A stretch of 64,000 nt of DNA from Algoriphagus zhangzhouensis (GTDB lineage: Bacteria; Bacteroidota; Bacteroidia; Cytophagales; Cyclobacteriaceae), in the NCBI RefSeq assembly GCF_900148515.1, contig NZ_FRXN01000006.1, positions 186,001 through 250,000 of the forward strand. Direction: 5' to 3'. Under the pieces are notes generated by a model. It did not search any database. It was not told where the DNA came from and worked only from the letters and a program-made list of their open reading frames with translations. A program made the position numbers and the translations under genes. Shown here piece by piece: positions 9,584 through 18,516 of the stretch. Position 1 is the first letter of the stretch, and each line of letters starts with the position of its first letter.

Positions 9584-9652
9584 TTAACCTAAAAGCCCAT
9601 GAGCCACTTTCCCATGTCCATCTGGAGTGGTGTAAAATGGTCTTTGCTCAAA
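9584..9652 (-). pseudogene. relic of the 3' end of a DUF1501 gene
   Basis: On the minus strand 22 codons plus a stop read FEQRPFYTTPDGHGKVAHGL then LG. This matches the C-terminus of the intact DUF1501 protein at 11292-12713 (EQRPFYTTPDGHGKVETGLL). Over the 45 bp best conserved (9606-9650 versus 11314-11358) 41 bases agree, and all four changes are synonymous third-position changes. An in-frame stop lies just upstream (9653-9655) and the homology ends there. It is therefore the tail of a once-functional homologue, not random similarity. Confidence 0.8.
9606..9650 (-). repeat. 45-bp direct repeat, copy 1 (partner 11314-11358)
   Basis: Same orientation as the partner, 41 of 45 bases identical. 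The two copies bracket the S8 protease gene. Copy 2 is inside the intact DUF1501 coding sequence. Confidence 0.85.
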
Positions 9653-9848
9653 TTAGCAATCTATGAATCTAAATCAAAAATAGGGTCGATCGGATCCAAA
9701 CATAGTGGCTCTATGGAGGACTCAAGTATAGGAATCTCAGCCAATTAAATAAGGGTGGATTTACCATGATATTTTAGATTGAAGCATGGTTTTAGGAAGT
9801 TACAAATATCTGATTTAAGGGGGGATTGAAACCTAAGCATAAGAAAAA

Positions 9849-9880
9849 CAAAAGGCATAAAGAATCCATTATGCCTTTTG
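9849..9880 (-). terminator. intrinsic terminator of the S8 protease gene
   Basis: Perfect 12-bp stem, arms 9849-9860 and 9869-9880, loop of eight bases, followed on the minus strand by GTTTTTC-like sequence (plus-strand A-run 9844-9848). It lies 18 bp past the protease stop. Confidence 0.75.
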
Positions 9881-9897
9881 TCCTATAAGACTATTGA

Positions 9898-11145
9898 TTA
9901 TTTGATCTTTATTTTTTTTCCGGTATAGAGAAGATTGTTATTTGCTGACAAGGAATTGCTTATAATTCCTTTAGTTGAGTTTTCCATCAAATAATCTGTT
10001 ACTTCTTGAGGTGTTGCTTCTGGGTTTTTACTTAAATATAGAACGGCCGCTCCTGCTACATGGGGGGCTGCCATGCTAGTGCCTTGAAAATCAATATATT
10101 CATCTGGACCATTTACAGAAGCGGATGTGATTTCTACACCCGGAGCAAAAATATCAATACAATCTCCAAAGTTCGAAAAGAATGCTCTACTATCCGTCAT
10201 GGTTGAGGCTCCAACAGATATGGCTTCTGGAACAGATGCAAGTGCTTGAAAACAGGCGTTATCATTCCAATTTCCGGCAGCCACAACTACCACTATACCA
10301 TTGTTAAATGCTGCTTTTACCGCATTGGATACCGCGCTACCAAAGGAGGTGCCTTGAATAGACATATTGATTACAGAAGGTCCGGTTTTATTTGCAGATG
10401 CCCAGTCAATTCCTCCAATGATGTTTGACCAACTACCTCTATTATCGTCTCCTAATACTTTCACCGAAACTAGTTTTACTTTTTTGGCCATACCATAAAT
10501 TTTTCCTCCTACGGTACCGGCAACATGGGTCCCGTGTCCATAAACATCTGAGGCATTACCTCCATAAAAATCAAAACCGGGTACGGCTCTTCCTTCAAAT
10601 TCTTCATGATCATAGCGAATTCCTGAGTCTAAAATAAAGGCTGTAATATCAGATCCGGGTGAGTTATAGGTGTATTCTTGATCTAGAGGGAGTTCAGTTT
10701 GATTAATTCTGTCCAGTCCCCAAGTTGCATTAGTCTGTACGACATCAGATCCATATGCATATCCATCTGGTTCAATAAAGGCTACTGTTGGGTCTTCGGC
10801 CATAATTCTTGCTTGCTCTGATGTCATTTCTACTGAAAAGCCTGAAATGACATTTCCATAAACTTTATCCACTTTATTAGAAGGAATGCCATGTCTCGCG
10901 GCAAGATCATTTGAAATTATTCTCATACCTGCCTGGACAGCCTCATACTTGTCTGTTTTTCTAAAATGAAGGGTCTCATCCTTCAGAACAACAATGTATT
11001 TATCTGGGATAAATGTAGGCTCATTTATTATTGAAATAAGATCCTCTTGCGGAAGAGTTTCTTGCTCAATTTGTAAATCACAGGATGCTAATGCAAAAAC
11101 TAAAATAATTGCATGCCAATTTTTTGAAGTGTTTGATGTTTTCAT
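9898..11145 (-). CDS. S8 subtilisin-like serine protease, lipoprotein
   Basis: A 415-residue precursor with a lipoprotein signal (ALASC, lipid Cys22). A propeptide of the inhibitor I9 type spans about 47-128 (YIVVLKDETLHF to VAFIEPDGY). The catalytic domain of the proteinase K/aqualysin type follows, with Asp173 (ILDSG), His204 (GHGTHVAG) and Ser357 (GTSMAAPHVAG), plus the oxyanion Asn near 292 (AAGNWN). All catalytic residues are intact and there is no C-terminal sorting domain. It should be a cell-surface or periplasmic protease matured by autoprocessing. The gene stands alone with its own terminator and is bracketed by two homologous DUF1501-tail sequences, suggesting it was inserted there. 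Confidence 0.92.
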   Translation of the reverse strand: MKTSNTSKNWHAIILVFALASCDLQIEQETLPQEDLISIINEPTFIPDKYIVVLKDETLHFRKTDKYEAVQAGMRIISNDLAARHGIPSNKVDKVYGNVISGFSVEMTSEQARIMAEDPTVAFIEPDGYAYGSDVVQTNATWGLDRINQTELPLDQEYTYNSPGSDITAFILDSGIRYDHEEFEGRAVPGFDFYGGNASDVYGHGTHVAGTVGGKIYGMAKKVKLVSVKVLGDDNRGSWSNIIGGIDWASANKTGPSVINMSIQGTSFGSAVSNAVKAAFNNGIVVVVAAGNWNDNACFQALASVPEAISVGASTMTDSRAFFSNFGDCIDIFAPGVEITSASVNGPDEYIDFQGTSMAAPHVAGAAVLYLSKNPEATPQEVTDYLMENSTKGIISNSLSANNNLLYTGKKIKIK

Positions 11146-11175
11146 GCTTACTGTTTGAATTAAAAATGATTAAAT

Positions 11176-11205
11176 AAAAAAAACAGGCTTTAAAATGCTA
11201 AGCCT
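11176..11205 (-). terminator. intrinsic terminator of the DUF1501/PSD1 operon
   Basis: On the minus strand AGGCTT (11205-11200) pairs with AAGCCT (11190-11185), followed after one base by eight T (plus-strand A-run 11176-11183). It lies about 90 bp past the DUF1501 stop and just upstream of the S8 gene. Confidence 0.65.
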
Positions 11206-11291
11206 TTAAACTTGAATTATTATTAATAATGCGAAAAAATTGTGATTATTAGTAATAAAAATTGTATTATTTATATTGTTCATAGAAAAAT

Positions 11292-12713
11292 TTAGGTAAG
11301 TAGACCTGTCTCAACTTTCCCATGTCCATCCGGAGTAGTATAGAATGGTCTTTGCTCAATCTCGTAATTTAGATCTGAGGCTATTCCCAAAGCATGGTAG
11401 ATTGTCTGGTGGATACCATCGATTTTAATCGGGTTTTCAATGGTTTTGCAAGGGCGCTCATCTGCTGTTTTTCCAAACACATGGCCTCGCTTGATTCCTC
11501 CTCCAAACATTAACATGGAGCATCCATCTGTGAAATGCCTGTGCATTCCAAAGTTTTTCAAATCCTCTACGATGTCCGGAACTTGTACCTGATCTTTTAC
11601 TTTCAAGTCAGGTCGCCCTTCAGTGAGCATGTCGCGGCTAAACTCACTAGCGACTAGGACTATGGTTCTATCCAGTTTTCCACTTTCATCCAAATCCTTG
11701 ATCAATTGAGCGATCGGAGCATCGATTAGTTTTTTCATGTCCTTGAGGCGGGTGTGTCCATTGTCATGCGTGTCCCAACCCATAAATGGTTCGTACTCTG
11801 TGGTTACCGTGATATATCTGGCGCCCTGGTTGACCAGTCTTTTCGCTAAAAGGCATCCCAAACCAAATTTTCCAGTATTGTATTTGTCATAACTTTCCTT
11901 GGGCTCCTGGCTCAAATCAAATGCTTTTGCCTCGGGAGAATTGAGAAGTATATAAGCCTGTTCCATGGATCTCTTGAGGGATTCCTTCTGGTAGTCAGAA
12001 CCAAATTCTCCCATCGGACCAGCGGCTATCAAATCCTTGTACAATTGGTTTCGAGACTCAAAACGCTTAGTATCCATCCCCACTGGAGGACGGACAGAAT
12101 CCAAACCAGAAGTAGGATCCGGGATCATAAATGGTCCGTATTCCGAACCCAAAAAACCGGCAGTGTGAAATGCTTTGAGCTCTTCGCCTTCTCCTACAGT
12201 AAAGCGCTGGCCGATATTGATAAAAGGAGGGATCACTGGGTTTAAAGCTCCTTTTTCTTTGGCTATCCAGCTTCCCAAATGTGGAACAACCACCGATTGT
12301 GGGGGTTCATAGCAAGTGTGGAAATGATATTGATGTCGCGTATGGAGAATATGTCCCAAATCAGCAGCTTGATAGGATCTGATCAAGGTCCCTTTGTCCA
12401 TGACAGAAGCAATATTTTCCAATCCTTCTGAAAACTGAATTCCATCTAATTTTGTAGGGATTGACGGAAAGGTGCTGAGGATCTCCTTGGCTTCCATCCC
12501 TTTTCGGAATGGGGTATGTCTTTTAGGGTCAAAAGTCTCTGTATGAGCCATGCCTCCAGCCATGAAAAGTAAAATCACGGAATCGGCAGTGGTTTTCATT
12601 TTGCTTTCACAGGAAGAAAGTAGACCCGCCAAAGGTGCTCCCATCCCCATGGTAGCCATCGCTGCGGCGCTTGTCTTTTTGATAAAATCCCGTCTGCTTT
12701 TGAGGTAATTCAT
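11292..12713 (-). CDS. DUF1501 domain protein, Tat-exported lipoprotein
   Basis: A 473-residue protein with a twin-arginine signal (SRRDFIKK) followed by a hydrophobic stretch and lipobox LLSSC, so it is probably exported folded and then lipidated. The body is the DUF1501 fold, related to sulfatase/phosphatase-like proteins (motifs FMAGGMAHTETFDPKR, THDNGH, FGGGIKRGHVFG). DUF1501 genes are typically paired with PSCyt2/PSD1 (DUF1549/DUF1553) genes. Here the partner lies immediately upstream, 3 bp away, so the two form an operon. The pair is common in Planctomycetes, Verrucomicrobia and some Bacteroidota and is linked by context to polysaccharide breakdown, but the reaction is unknown. Confidence 0.88.
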   Translation of the reverse strand: MNYLKSRRDFIKKTSAAAMATMGMGAPLAGLLSSCESKMKTTADSVILLFMAGGMAHTETFDPKRHTPFRKGMEAKEILSTFPSIPTKLDGIQFSEGLENIASVMDKGTLIRSYQAADLGHILHTRHQYHFHTCYEPPQSVVVPHLGSWIAKEKGALNPVIPPFINIGQRFTVGEGEELKAFHTAGFLGSEYGPFMIPDPTSGLDSVRPPVGMDTKRFESRNQLYKDLIAAGPMGEFGSDYQKESLKRSMEQAYILLNSPEAKAFDLSQEPKESYDKYNTGKFGLGCLLAKRLVNQGARYITVTTEYEPFMGWDTHDNGHTRLKDMKKLIDAPIAQLIKDLDESGKLDRTIVLVASEFSRDMLTEGRPDLKVKDQVQVPDIVEDLKNFGMHRHFTDGCSMLMFGGGIKRGHVFGKTADERPCKTIENPIKIDGIHQTIYHALGIASDLNYEIEQRPFYTTPDGHGKVETGLLT

Positions 12714-12716
12714 AGC

Positions 12717-15206
12717 TTAATAGATCATCTGGAATTCGGGTGAAAGAAATAAGGCCCATAGGAAATCCTGGACTTCCGGGGCTGCTGGTTTTTCACCGAA
12801 GGTTTTCATCGCTAATTCCATTTCTTTGGAGTTTGGCTCCCGCAAAACAGCCTTGGCAAATAACTCACGTGTCAATTTTTCTGAATCTGGATAAGTTTCT
12901 ATCCAGGTCACTGCGCCTTTTTGAAGTGCTGAATTCAGCTTGTCTCCATTGCTTAGTTCCAAAGCCTGCAGCAAGCTTGCCTGAGAATCCCTGCTTGTGG
13001 ATACAATTTCACGAGTTGGTCGACCCAAAGCCTTCAGAAATTCATTATTGGCAACCAAAGAAGCTCTAGTAAATTCTCGGTTTTGCGTCGCTTCAGGAAT
13101 GAGTTCGTATGGTTTGAATTTGACCTCTATCGAGTCAAAAAGAGGAGCTGCCAAAAGTGAAACAGCATCTGAGAATTGCTCTGCAGTCATTCTTCTTCTG
13201 ACCATTCCTTCAAATTGGTAGTCTTCCGCCAAAAGGAAGTCAGATGAAGGAACCGGAATAGATTGGCTTTGATAGATTTTGGAAGTAGCGATTTGCTTAA
13301 TCAATCGCTTGATATCGTAGCCGTTTTCTGTGAAATCAGAAGCCAACCAATCCAATAAATCCTGACTCCATGGTTCATTGTCCATTTCATCGACCGGCTC
13401 TACGATTCCTCTTCCCATCATTTGTTTCCAGATTCTATTGACAATGGTTCGGGAAAGACGTCCGTTTTTGGGTTGAACTAGCTGATCTGCCAGCTGCTGA
13501 AGTTTTTCAGCTTTAGTTGCCAAGCTGTCTATTTCACCCAAATCTTCCCAAAGAATCTTCGTTTGGGCCATTTTTCCTGTTGGCTTTTCACAACGACTGA
13601 TTTCCAAAGTAGAGTCTGCAAAAATGTTTGCAAAAGCATAGGACTCCTCCAGTTTCCAGTCGGAAATAAAGCTGTCATGACAGGAAGCGCATTTTAGGTT
13701 GAGGCCTAGGATCACTTGGCCTACATTCTGTGCCGCCTGCATCTCGGTTCGTTGAGATGCATTGACTGTTCCTCTCCAGCGGATTCCTTCGATAAAGCCT
13801 TTAGATTTATCTGTCGGACTCAGAAGTTCTTTCACAAAGAGATCATAAGGTTTGTTATATCTCAGGGAAGTATAAATCCAATCGGTGATGGCGAATCTTC
13901 CCCCTGTGATATAGCCGGTTCCGGTATAATCATTCCTTAAGGCATCGTTCCAGAAAGTCAGCCAATGCTGAGAATAATCATCAGTTTGATTCAGGAGTCT
14001 CTCAACCCAAAGGGATCTTTTGTTTGGGTCGGGATCGGTTTCAAATTCCTCCAAATCACTTGGGCTGGGAATAAGACCAACGATGTCCAGATAAGCTCTT
14101 CTTAAAAAAGTCCTGTCATCCACAAGCTCGGTCCATTCAATAGAGTTTTTCTCAAAGTACTGATTGACCAAGCGGTCGATTGGATTTTCTAGGCCTGATT
14201 TTACAGGGGGTAAGTTGGGCTTTCTTGGAGCCAATTCAGCAACTCTATAAACGGAGAAATTATCTGCTTTCTCAGGCCATGGAGCTCCTTTTTCTACCCA
14301 AATAGTAAGTAATTGAATTTCCTCTTTTGTCAAGAGTTTGCCTTTGGAAGGCATTACATCTTTATGGTTTTTTGATAAAGAAATTCTGCGAATCAAATCA
14401 CTATTATCTGGATTTCCTGCTTCGAAAATGGGGCCGCTTTCACCACCAGCAAAGATGAATTCCTTTTCATCCAATCTCAAATCTCCTTCGATTTTGGCTC
14501 CTGAATGGCATTTGTAGCAGTTGTGTGCAAAAACGGATCTGACGTTGGTCACCAACTGAACTTCCTGTTCTGATGATAGCTCATTTTGAAAAGAAGCCAA
14601 ATTGATGGTGATGGATTCTGGGGCTTCTTCATCAGTTTGAAAAGGTAAAGTCTCTGTGAGAAATGATTCTCCATGGGTTAAGCTTGCACCATAGTGTCCT
14701 GCGAAACCAACATCAACAGCCGTGATTACTAACAAGCTTCGGTAAATTTTGATTGCGCTAGGATGGCTTTGAGCTTTCCTGACAAAATAAATCAAAGCAA
14801 TACTTAATGCAGCTGCAGCAATTCCAATGTATTTGTGGATGTCCAAAGTTGATCCAGCGGTTCCTTCATTTTCTGCCAAAAGTAGTCCGAAGATCACTGA
14901 AGAAAAGACTGAAGTGGCTCCGAAATAAACCATCAAATTGATGGCTTTGCGCATGGGTTGCGAGTAGTTTTTTAAGGTGTGTAATTCCAGAAATGTTGCA
15001 AAGAGCAGCAAAGCAATCGGGAAATGAACTACCATGGGATGCAATCTCCCCAAGAAATCCCAGAGCCAAAAAGAGCTAGAGCTGGTTTCTCCCTGAGCAA
15101 AAATGGGAGTCAGAACACTTAAAAAAAGTATAAGGGATAAAGTGATGTTTTTCCAGATTCTGGAAGATATATGATATGGGCTTTTGACCTTCAAAGTTTT
15201 TTCCAT
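12717..15206 (-). CDS. membrane-anchored PSCyt1-PSCyt2(DUF1549)-PSD1(DUF1553) cytochrome
   Basis: An 829-residue fusion. The N-terminal 20-170 hold several transmembrane helices, including a DUF2231-like HPMVVHFPIALLLF segment. A planctomycete-type cytochrome domain follows, with CYKCH at Cys230-His234 (NCYKCHSGAKIEGDLRLD) and the MPSKGKLL segment near 285. Then comes DUF1549 (about 345-550) with a second CxxCH, Cys506-His510 (LKCASCHD), and the C-terminal DUF1553 (about 580-829). Both CxxCH motifs could bind haem c, though the second is a conserved feature of DUF1549 whose haem is unproven. It is the first gene of the two-gene operon with the DUF1501 gene. Likely a periplasm-facing oxidoreductase; substrate unknown. 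Confidence 0.88.
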   Translation of the reverse strand: MEKTLKVKSPYHISSRIWKNITLSLILFLSVLTPIFAQGETSSSSFWLWDFLGRLHPMVVHFPIALLLFATFLELHTLKNYSQPMRKAINLMVYFGATSVFSSVIFGLLLAENEGTAGSTLDIHKYIGIAAAALSIALIYFVRKAQSHPSAIKIYRSLLVITAVDVGFAGHYGASLTHGESFLTETLPFQTDEEAPESITINLASFQNELSSEQEVQLVTNVRSVFAHNCYKCHSGAKIEGDLRLDEKEFIFAGGESGPIFEAGNPDNSDLIRRISLSKNHKDVMPSKGKLLTKEEIQLLTIWVEKGAPWPEKADNFSVYRVAELAPRKPNLPPVKSGLENPIDRLVNQYFEKNSIEWTELVDDRTFLRRAYLDIVGLIPSPSDLEEFETDPDPNKRSLWVERLLNQTDDYSQHWLTFWNDALRNDYTGTGYITGGRFAITDWIYTSLRYNKPYDLFVKELLSPTDKSKGFIEGIRWRGTVNASQRTEMQAAQNVGQVILGLNLKCASCHDSFISDWKLEESYAFANIFADSTLEISRCEKPTGKMAQTKILWEDLGEIDSLATKAEKLQQLADQLVQPKNGRLSRTIVNRIWKQMMGRGIVEPVDEMDNEPWSQDLLDWLASDFTENGYDIKRLIKQIATSKIYQSQSIPVPSSDFLLAEDYQFEGMVRRRMTAEQFSDAVSLLAAPLFDSIEVKFKPYELIPEATQNREFTRASLVANNEFLKALGRPTREIVSTSRDSQASLLQALELSNGDKLNSALQKGAVTWIETYPDSEKLTRELFAKAVLREPNSKEMELAMKTFGEKPAAPEVQDFLWALFLSPEFQMIY

Positions 15207-15308
15207 TTTTCAGGAAAAAAATATAAGGCTTTTGCCCAAACTATCTGTCCTGCAAGGGTTTTATTTGACGAGTGGTGCTTTAGGGAGACTCTGGAAAAAG
15301 ACAAAAAA

Positions 15309-15336
15309 ATAGCCAAGAGAAATATCCCTTGGCTAT
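15309..15336 (-). terminator. intrinsic terminator of the sugar dehydrogenase gene
   Basis: Twelve-bp stem (arms 15309-15320 and 15325-15336, one G-T pair) with a four-base loop. On the minus strand it is followed by seven T (plus-strand A-run 15303-15309). It lies 18 bp past the stop at 15355. Confidence 0.85.
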
Positions 15337-15354
15337 TCGGTATAGACCATTGGT

Positions 15355-18150
15355 TTACTTGATAAATTCTATTTCAGTGACGGTCATGATTGTTTCTCCT
15401 GATTTGGCACTAGGATTTTTAAAGATGAAATAAAGGTCATGCAGTCCGGAAGTTGCTTGGATTACAACTTTGGCGCGGTTTGCTTGTTGCCTTCTCCATT
15501 CCACGAAGGTCATCCCCTCAGGTGGTCTGAATCCTCCTCCTTCTTTTCTTCCAATGCTTTCAGATGTGCCCAATACTTGTCCTTCCGGTGAATCTAGGCG
15601 AACTTCAACAGCACCACCCAGTGCTCCATTTCTAGATGTAATGCTAGCTAGGACATCGATCGCAGAGACCCCTGTCAAATCGATACCTTCCAAAGCAAAA
15701 TAGGAGCCGTCGCCTTGAACCATGAAATTGATACTTGGGGTAGTGAGTAATTGGACGCCATTTCGATCTACTGATGTCTGAGGGTCAACAAATGGTTCTT
15801 TCAATGCCACATAGTCCACTCCTGAAAGTGGCTCAATAGAACCGGAACCTTTGTCCGAATATGATGCTCTCAACAAGAAGCTTCCTCCGGCATTTTCTCC
15901 AGCAGGTACCTCAGGCTTGATTTGTCCTTTTAGAGGAAGTGAATTCACAGTCGCTTGAGTTTCATCCATGCTAAGGATATAATCTACCATTCTTTTGGCA
16001 TCTGCCTTAGAAAGTGAAGGGTGTGCACTCATACCATGATCACCCCATACCCCAGAACCACCATTGATGATTTTGTCGATCAGGTAATTTGTGTTTTGTT
16101 CTGTATTTGGATATTTATTGGCTACGGCCGTGTAGCTAGGGCCTATAGAAGTTGTGTCGTATTGATGACAAGATTTACAATCGCTTGATTCGATCAAGTT
16201 TCTGCCCAGATTAAGAATGGCGACAGTTTCTGCGCCACTCTGCTTGGAGGCGATTTCAATCGGATCAAATCCAGCTGGAACGTAGTCAAAAGTCACGGCA
16301 ATTTCCTCAGGTTTGATTCCGCCATTCGCTGTGCTGCCGTCTTCCTCATCTAATACTTGAATGTCATAGCTCATTTGCTTGTCTCCAAACCAGAAGCTTC
16401 TGTTTTGATCTCCAAAATCAATTGAAACCTTTGGAGGTTCATTTCCTGCAGTGATTCTTATTTCAGTAAAATTACTTTCCCCTTTGGTATCAGTGACAGA
16501 TAAGGTAGCAACATAATGGCCAGGCTCTTGGAAATTGAATGTAGGATTAGCACCCTGCATGGTTTGATTAAAACCTGAATCACTAGTGATCGACCAACTG
16601 TATGTCAATTTACCCTGATCATAATCATCAAAATCGTTTGTTCCTTCAGAATCGAAGTTGACTGTCAATGGAACAGCTCCGGCTATTTTATCAGCTTGTG
16701 CAGCGACATTTGGTTTTCTGTTTCCTTTGTTGAATTCAATTTTGACAATTCTGGAATTGGCATTTCCTCTGAACCAAGCAGAGCCATATTCTAGGATATA
16801 TAGTGCTCCATCAGGGCCAAAGTCCATATCAATCGCCGAGCTAAAGGTGTATTCAGGTAGAAATCTTTCCATTCCTGTCATATCTCCATTTTCATCCATG
16901 CTAACTGCATAGATCCAGCCTCTCATAAAATCGACGATTAGCCATTTACCTTCATAATAAGCTGGGAAAACAAAAGGTGCGTCTTTTGCAAAATCAGCCT
17001 TTCTAAAGACAGGGCCACCTGTCGCAGATCTACCAGAGCTTCCTAATTCTGGGAATACTTCTGAAACTCCATATGGATAGTAAATCATTGCAGGAACAAC
17101 CGGTGTTGGTAATTCTGTGAGACCTGTATTATTTCTTGAGTTATTGACCGGTTTATTGACATCAAATGGCTTTCCGTAAGTATCAGTGTCAAAATCATGT
17201 TCCACATAAGGGAAGTTGTCTCCGATGAAATAAGGCCACCCAAAGAACCCTGGGCCTTTGGCTTGATTGAATTCATCATAGCCTTTTGGTCCCCAAATAG
17301 AATCTGTGGATGCATCTGGTCCGACTTCACCCCAATAGAGGTAGCCTGTTTTGCTATCCAAAGTAGGCCTCCAAGGATTTCTATGTCCCATGGTGTAGAT
17401 CTCAGGTCTTGTTTTTTCAGTTCCTTGAGGGAAAAGATTGCCTTCAGGGATGGTGTAGGAACCATCATCTTCTGGATGAATTCGAAGGATTTTTCCTCTT
17501 AGGTCATTGGTGTTTCCAGGTGCACGCTGATCATCATTGTTTTCTTGACCAGGTCTATCATCTAAGTTTGAGGTTCCTGAGCGAGGGTTGACGGTGTTGT
17601 TTCCTACAGTTAGGAACAAGTTGCCCTCTTGGTCAAATACCATCCCGCCACCAGTATGGCAGCATTCTTCACGTTGGGTAGGGATTTCTAGGACGATCTT
17701 CTTTGATGATTCTACCAATTCATTTCCTCGAAGTTCCCATCGAGCCAAGACATGTTTGGTATCCACTGGATCCGCATAGTACATGTAGATCCAATGATTT
17801 TTTTCGTAGTCAGGGTGAGCTATTACTCCCATCAAACCTTCTTCAGCTTCACGAGTGAAACCTTCTTTATTGGTGTATTTGGTGTTGACAGGGATTGTGG
17901 CGACCAAGGTGACTTCTTTGGTATTTTGGTCAAAGATTTTGACCCCGCCTTTTCTTTCGACAAAAAGGATTTTATCTCCTGGAAGGAATGTCATTTCCAT
18001 AGGCTCGTCCATCCCTTCTGTAAGGGTGACAGCCGTAAAGCGGTTGTCATCGGGCTTTGTTATTGGTTCATCCTCTTTGTTAGCACAGCTAAAAAGAAAA
18101 GCACTCAATAGCAATCCGAGGACTCCACCTCGAAGTAAATTGAATCTCAT
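15355..18150 (-). CDS. PQQ-type sugar dehydrogenase - PKD - cytochrome c - CBM-like lipoprotein
   Basis: A 931-residue exported lipoprotein (LFSC, lipid Cys22). Residues about 35-470 form a glucose/sorbosone dehydrogenase beta-propeller (AHPDYEKN, CCHTGGGM, GHRNPWRP, YGSAWF). About 480-570 is a PKD domain (VNFDSEGTNDFD, GHYVATLSVTD). A cytochrome c domain spans about 640-735 with CKSCH at Cys658-His662 and candidate Met ligand HGMS near 705. About 780-930 is a carbohydrate-binding CBM6-like jelly roll. Electrons from sugar oxidation could pass from the quinone cofactor to the built-in haem. The cofactor and substrate are inferred from the family. The gene has its own terminator and lies 148 bp upstream of the PSCyt/PSD1 operon on the same strand. 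Confidence 0.87.
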   Translation of the reverse strand: MRFNLLRGGVLGLLLSAFLFSCANKEDEPITKPDDNRFTAVTLTEGMDEPMEMTFLPGDKILFVERKGGVKIFDQNTKEVTLVATIPVNTKYTNKEGFTREAEEGLMGVIAHPDYEKNHWIYMYYADPVDTKHVLARWELRGNELVESSKKIVLEIPTQREECCHTGGGMVFDQEGNLFLTVGNNTVNPRSGTSNLDDRPGQENNDDQRAPGNTNDLRGKILRIHPEDDGSYTIPEGNLFPQGTEKTRPEIYTMGHRNPWRPTLDSKTGYLYWGEVGPDASTDSIWGPKGYDEFNQAKGPGFFGWPYFIGDNFPYVEHDFDTDTYGKPFDVNKPVNNSRNNTGLTELPTPVVPAMIYYPYGVSEVFPELGSSGRSATGGPVFRKADFAKDAPFVFPAYYEGKWLIVDFMRGWIYAVSMDENGDMTGMERFLPEYTFSSAIDMDFGPDGALYILEYGSAWFRGNANSRIVKIEFNKGNRKPNVAAQADKIAGAVPLTVNFDSEGTNDFDDYDQGKLTYSWSITSDSGFNQTMQGANPTFNFQEPGHYVATLSVTDTKGESNFTEIRITAGNEPPKVSIDFGDQNRSFWFGDKQMSYDIQVLDEEDGSTANGGIKPEEIAVTFDYVPAGFDPIEIASKQSGAETVAILNLGRNLIESSDCKSCHQYDTTSIGPSYTAVANKYPNTEQNTNYLIDKIINGGSGVWGDHGMSAHPSLSKADAKRMVDYILSMDETQATVNSLPLKGQIKPEVPAGENAGGSFLLRASYSDKGSGSIEPLSGVDYVALKEPFVDPQTSVDRNGVQLLTTPSINFMVQGDGSYFALEGIDLTGVSAIDVLASITSRNGALGGAVEVRLDSPEGQVLGTSESIGRKEGGGFRPPEGMTFVEWRRQQANRAKVVIQATSGLHDLYFIFKNPSAKSGETIMTVTEIEFIK

Positions 18151-18516
18151 AGGTTTATTGTTAGGATAATTGGTTATTCTAAAACTAGTTAATTTTCAAT
18201 AGTCTCTATTATCTCAGAATGAAAAAATAGAATTTTTTCTTTCGGTAGAATAATAGGATAAAGGCTGGTTTTGTTTAGAAATAATTTGATGAAAGTTTCT
18301 TTTGCTAAATTTCCTGTTGAAAATAATTAAAAATCCGATTGATGGTTTTGAAATAAAAAGGAAATGCCCCAGTGATAAGCTGGGGCACCTATTTAAACCA
18401 TGAAAAATTACAAACCTGTACAGATTTTTAATCTCATTTAACCGTACACAAGATCGATGTATATTACCTAAGAAGGACTGACAATTGTCATGATCTCATC
18501 TGATTGAAGTCAAAAT
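18151..18516. other. 366-bp intergenic region
   Basis: AT-rich spacer between two minus-strand genes. It holds the terminator of the MDR gene (18365-18387) and, near 18150, the promoter of the sugar dehydrogenase gene. No coding potential seen. Confidence 0.5.
18365..18387 (-). terminator. intrinsic terminator of the MDR gene
   Basis: Perfect 8-bp GC-rich stem TGCCCCAG/CTGGGGCA with a 7-base loop; on the minus strand it is followed by ATTTCCTTTTTATTT. It lies about 130 bp past the gene end. Confidence 0.65.

Larger units (their letters stand above)
9577..9897. other. 321-bp intergenic region holding the DUF1501 relic
   Basis: From the TetR start outward: the DUF1501 tail relic (9584-9652), about 195 bp with no recognisable gene, and the terminator of the S8 protease gene (9849-9880). 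I see no further homology to the DUF1501 gene beyond 9655. Confidence 0.6.

Noticed and set aside
9898-11145. S8 protease as part of a transposon
   Set aside because: No transposase, integrase or terminal inverted repeats; the flanking similarity is a coding tail, so recombination explains it better.
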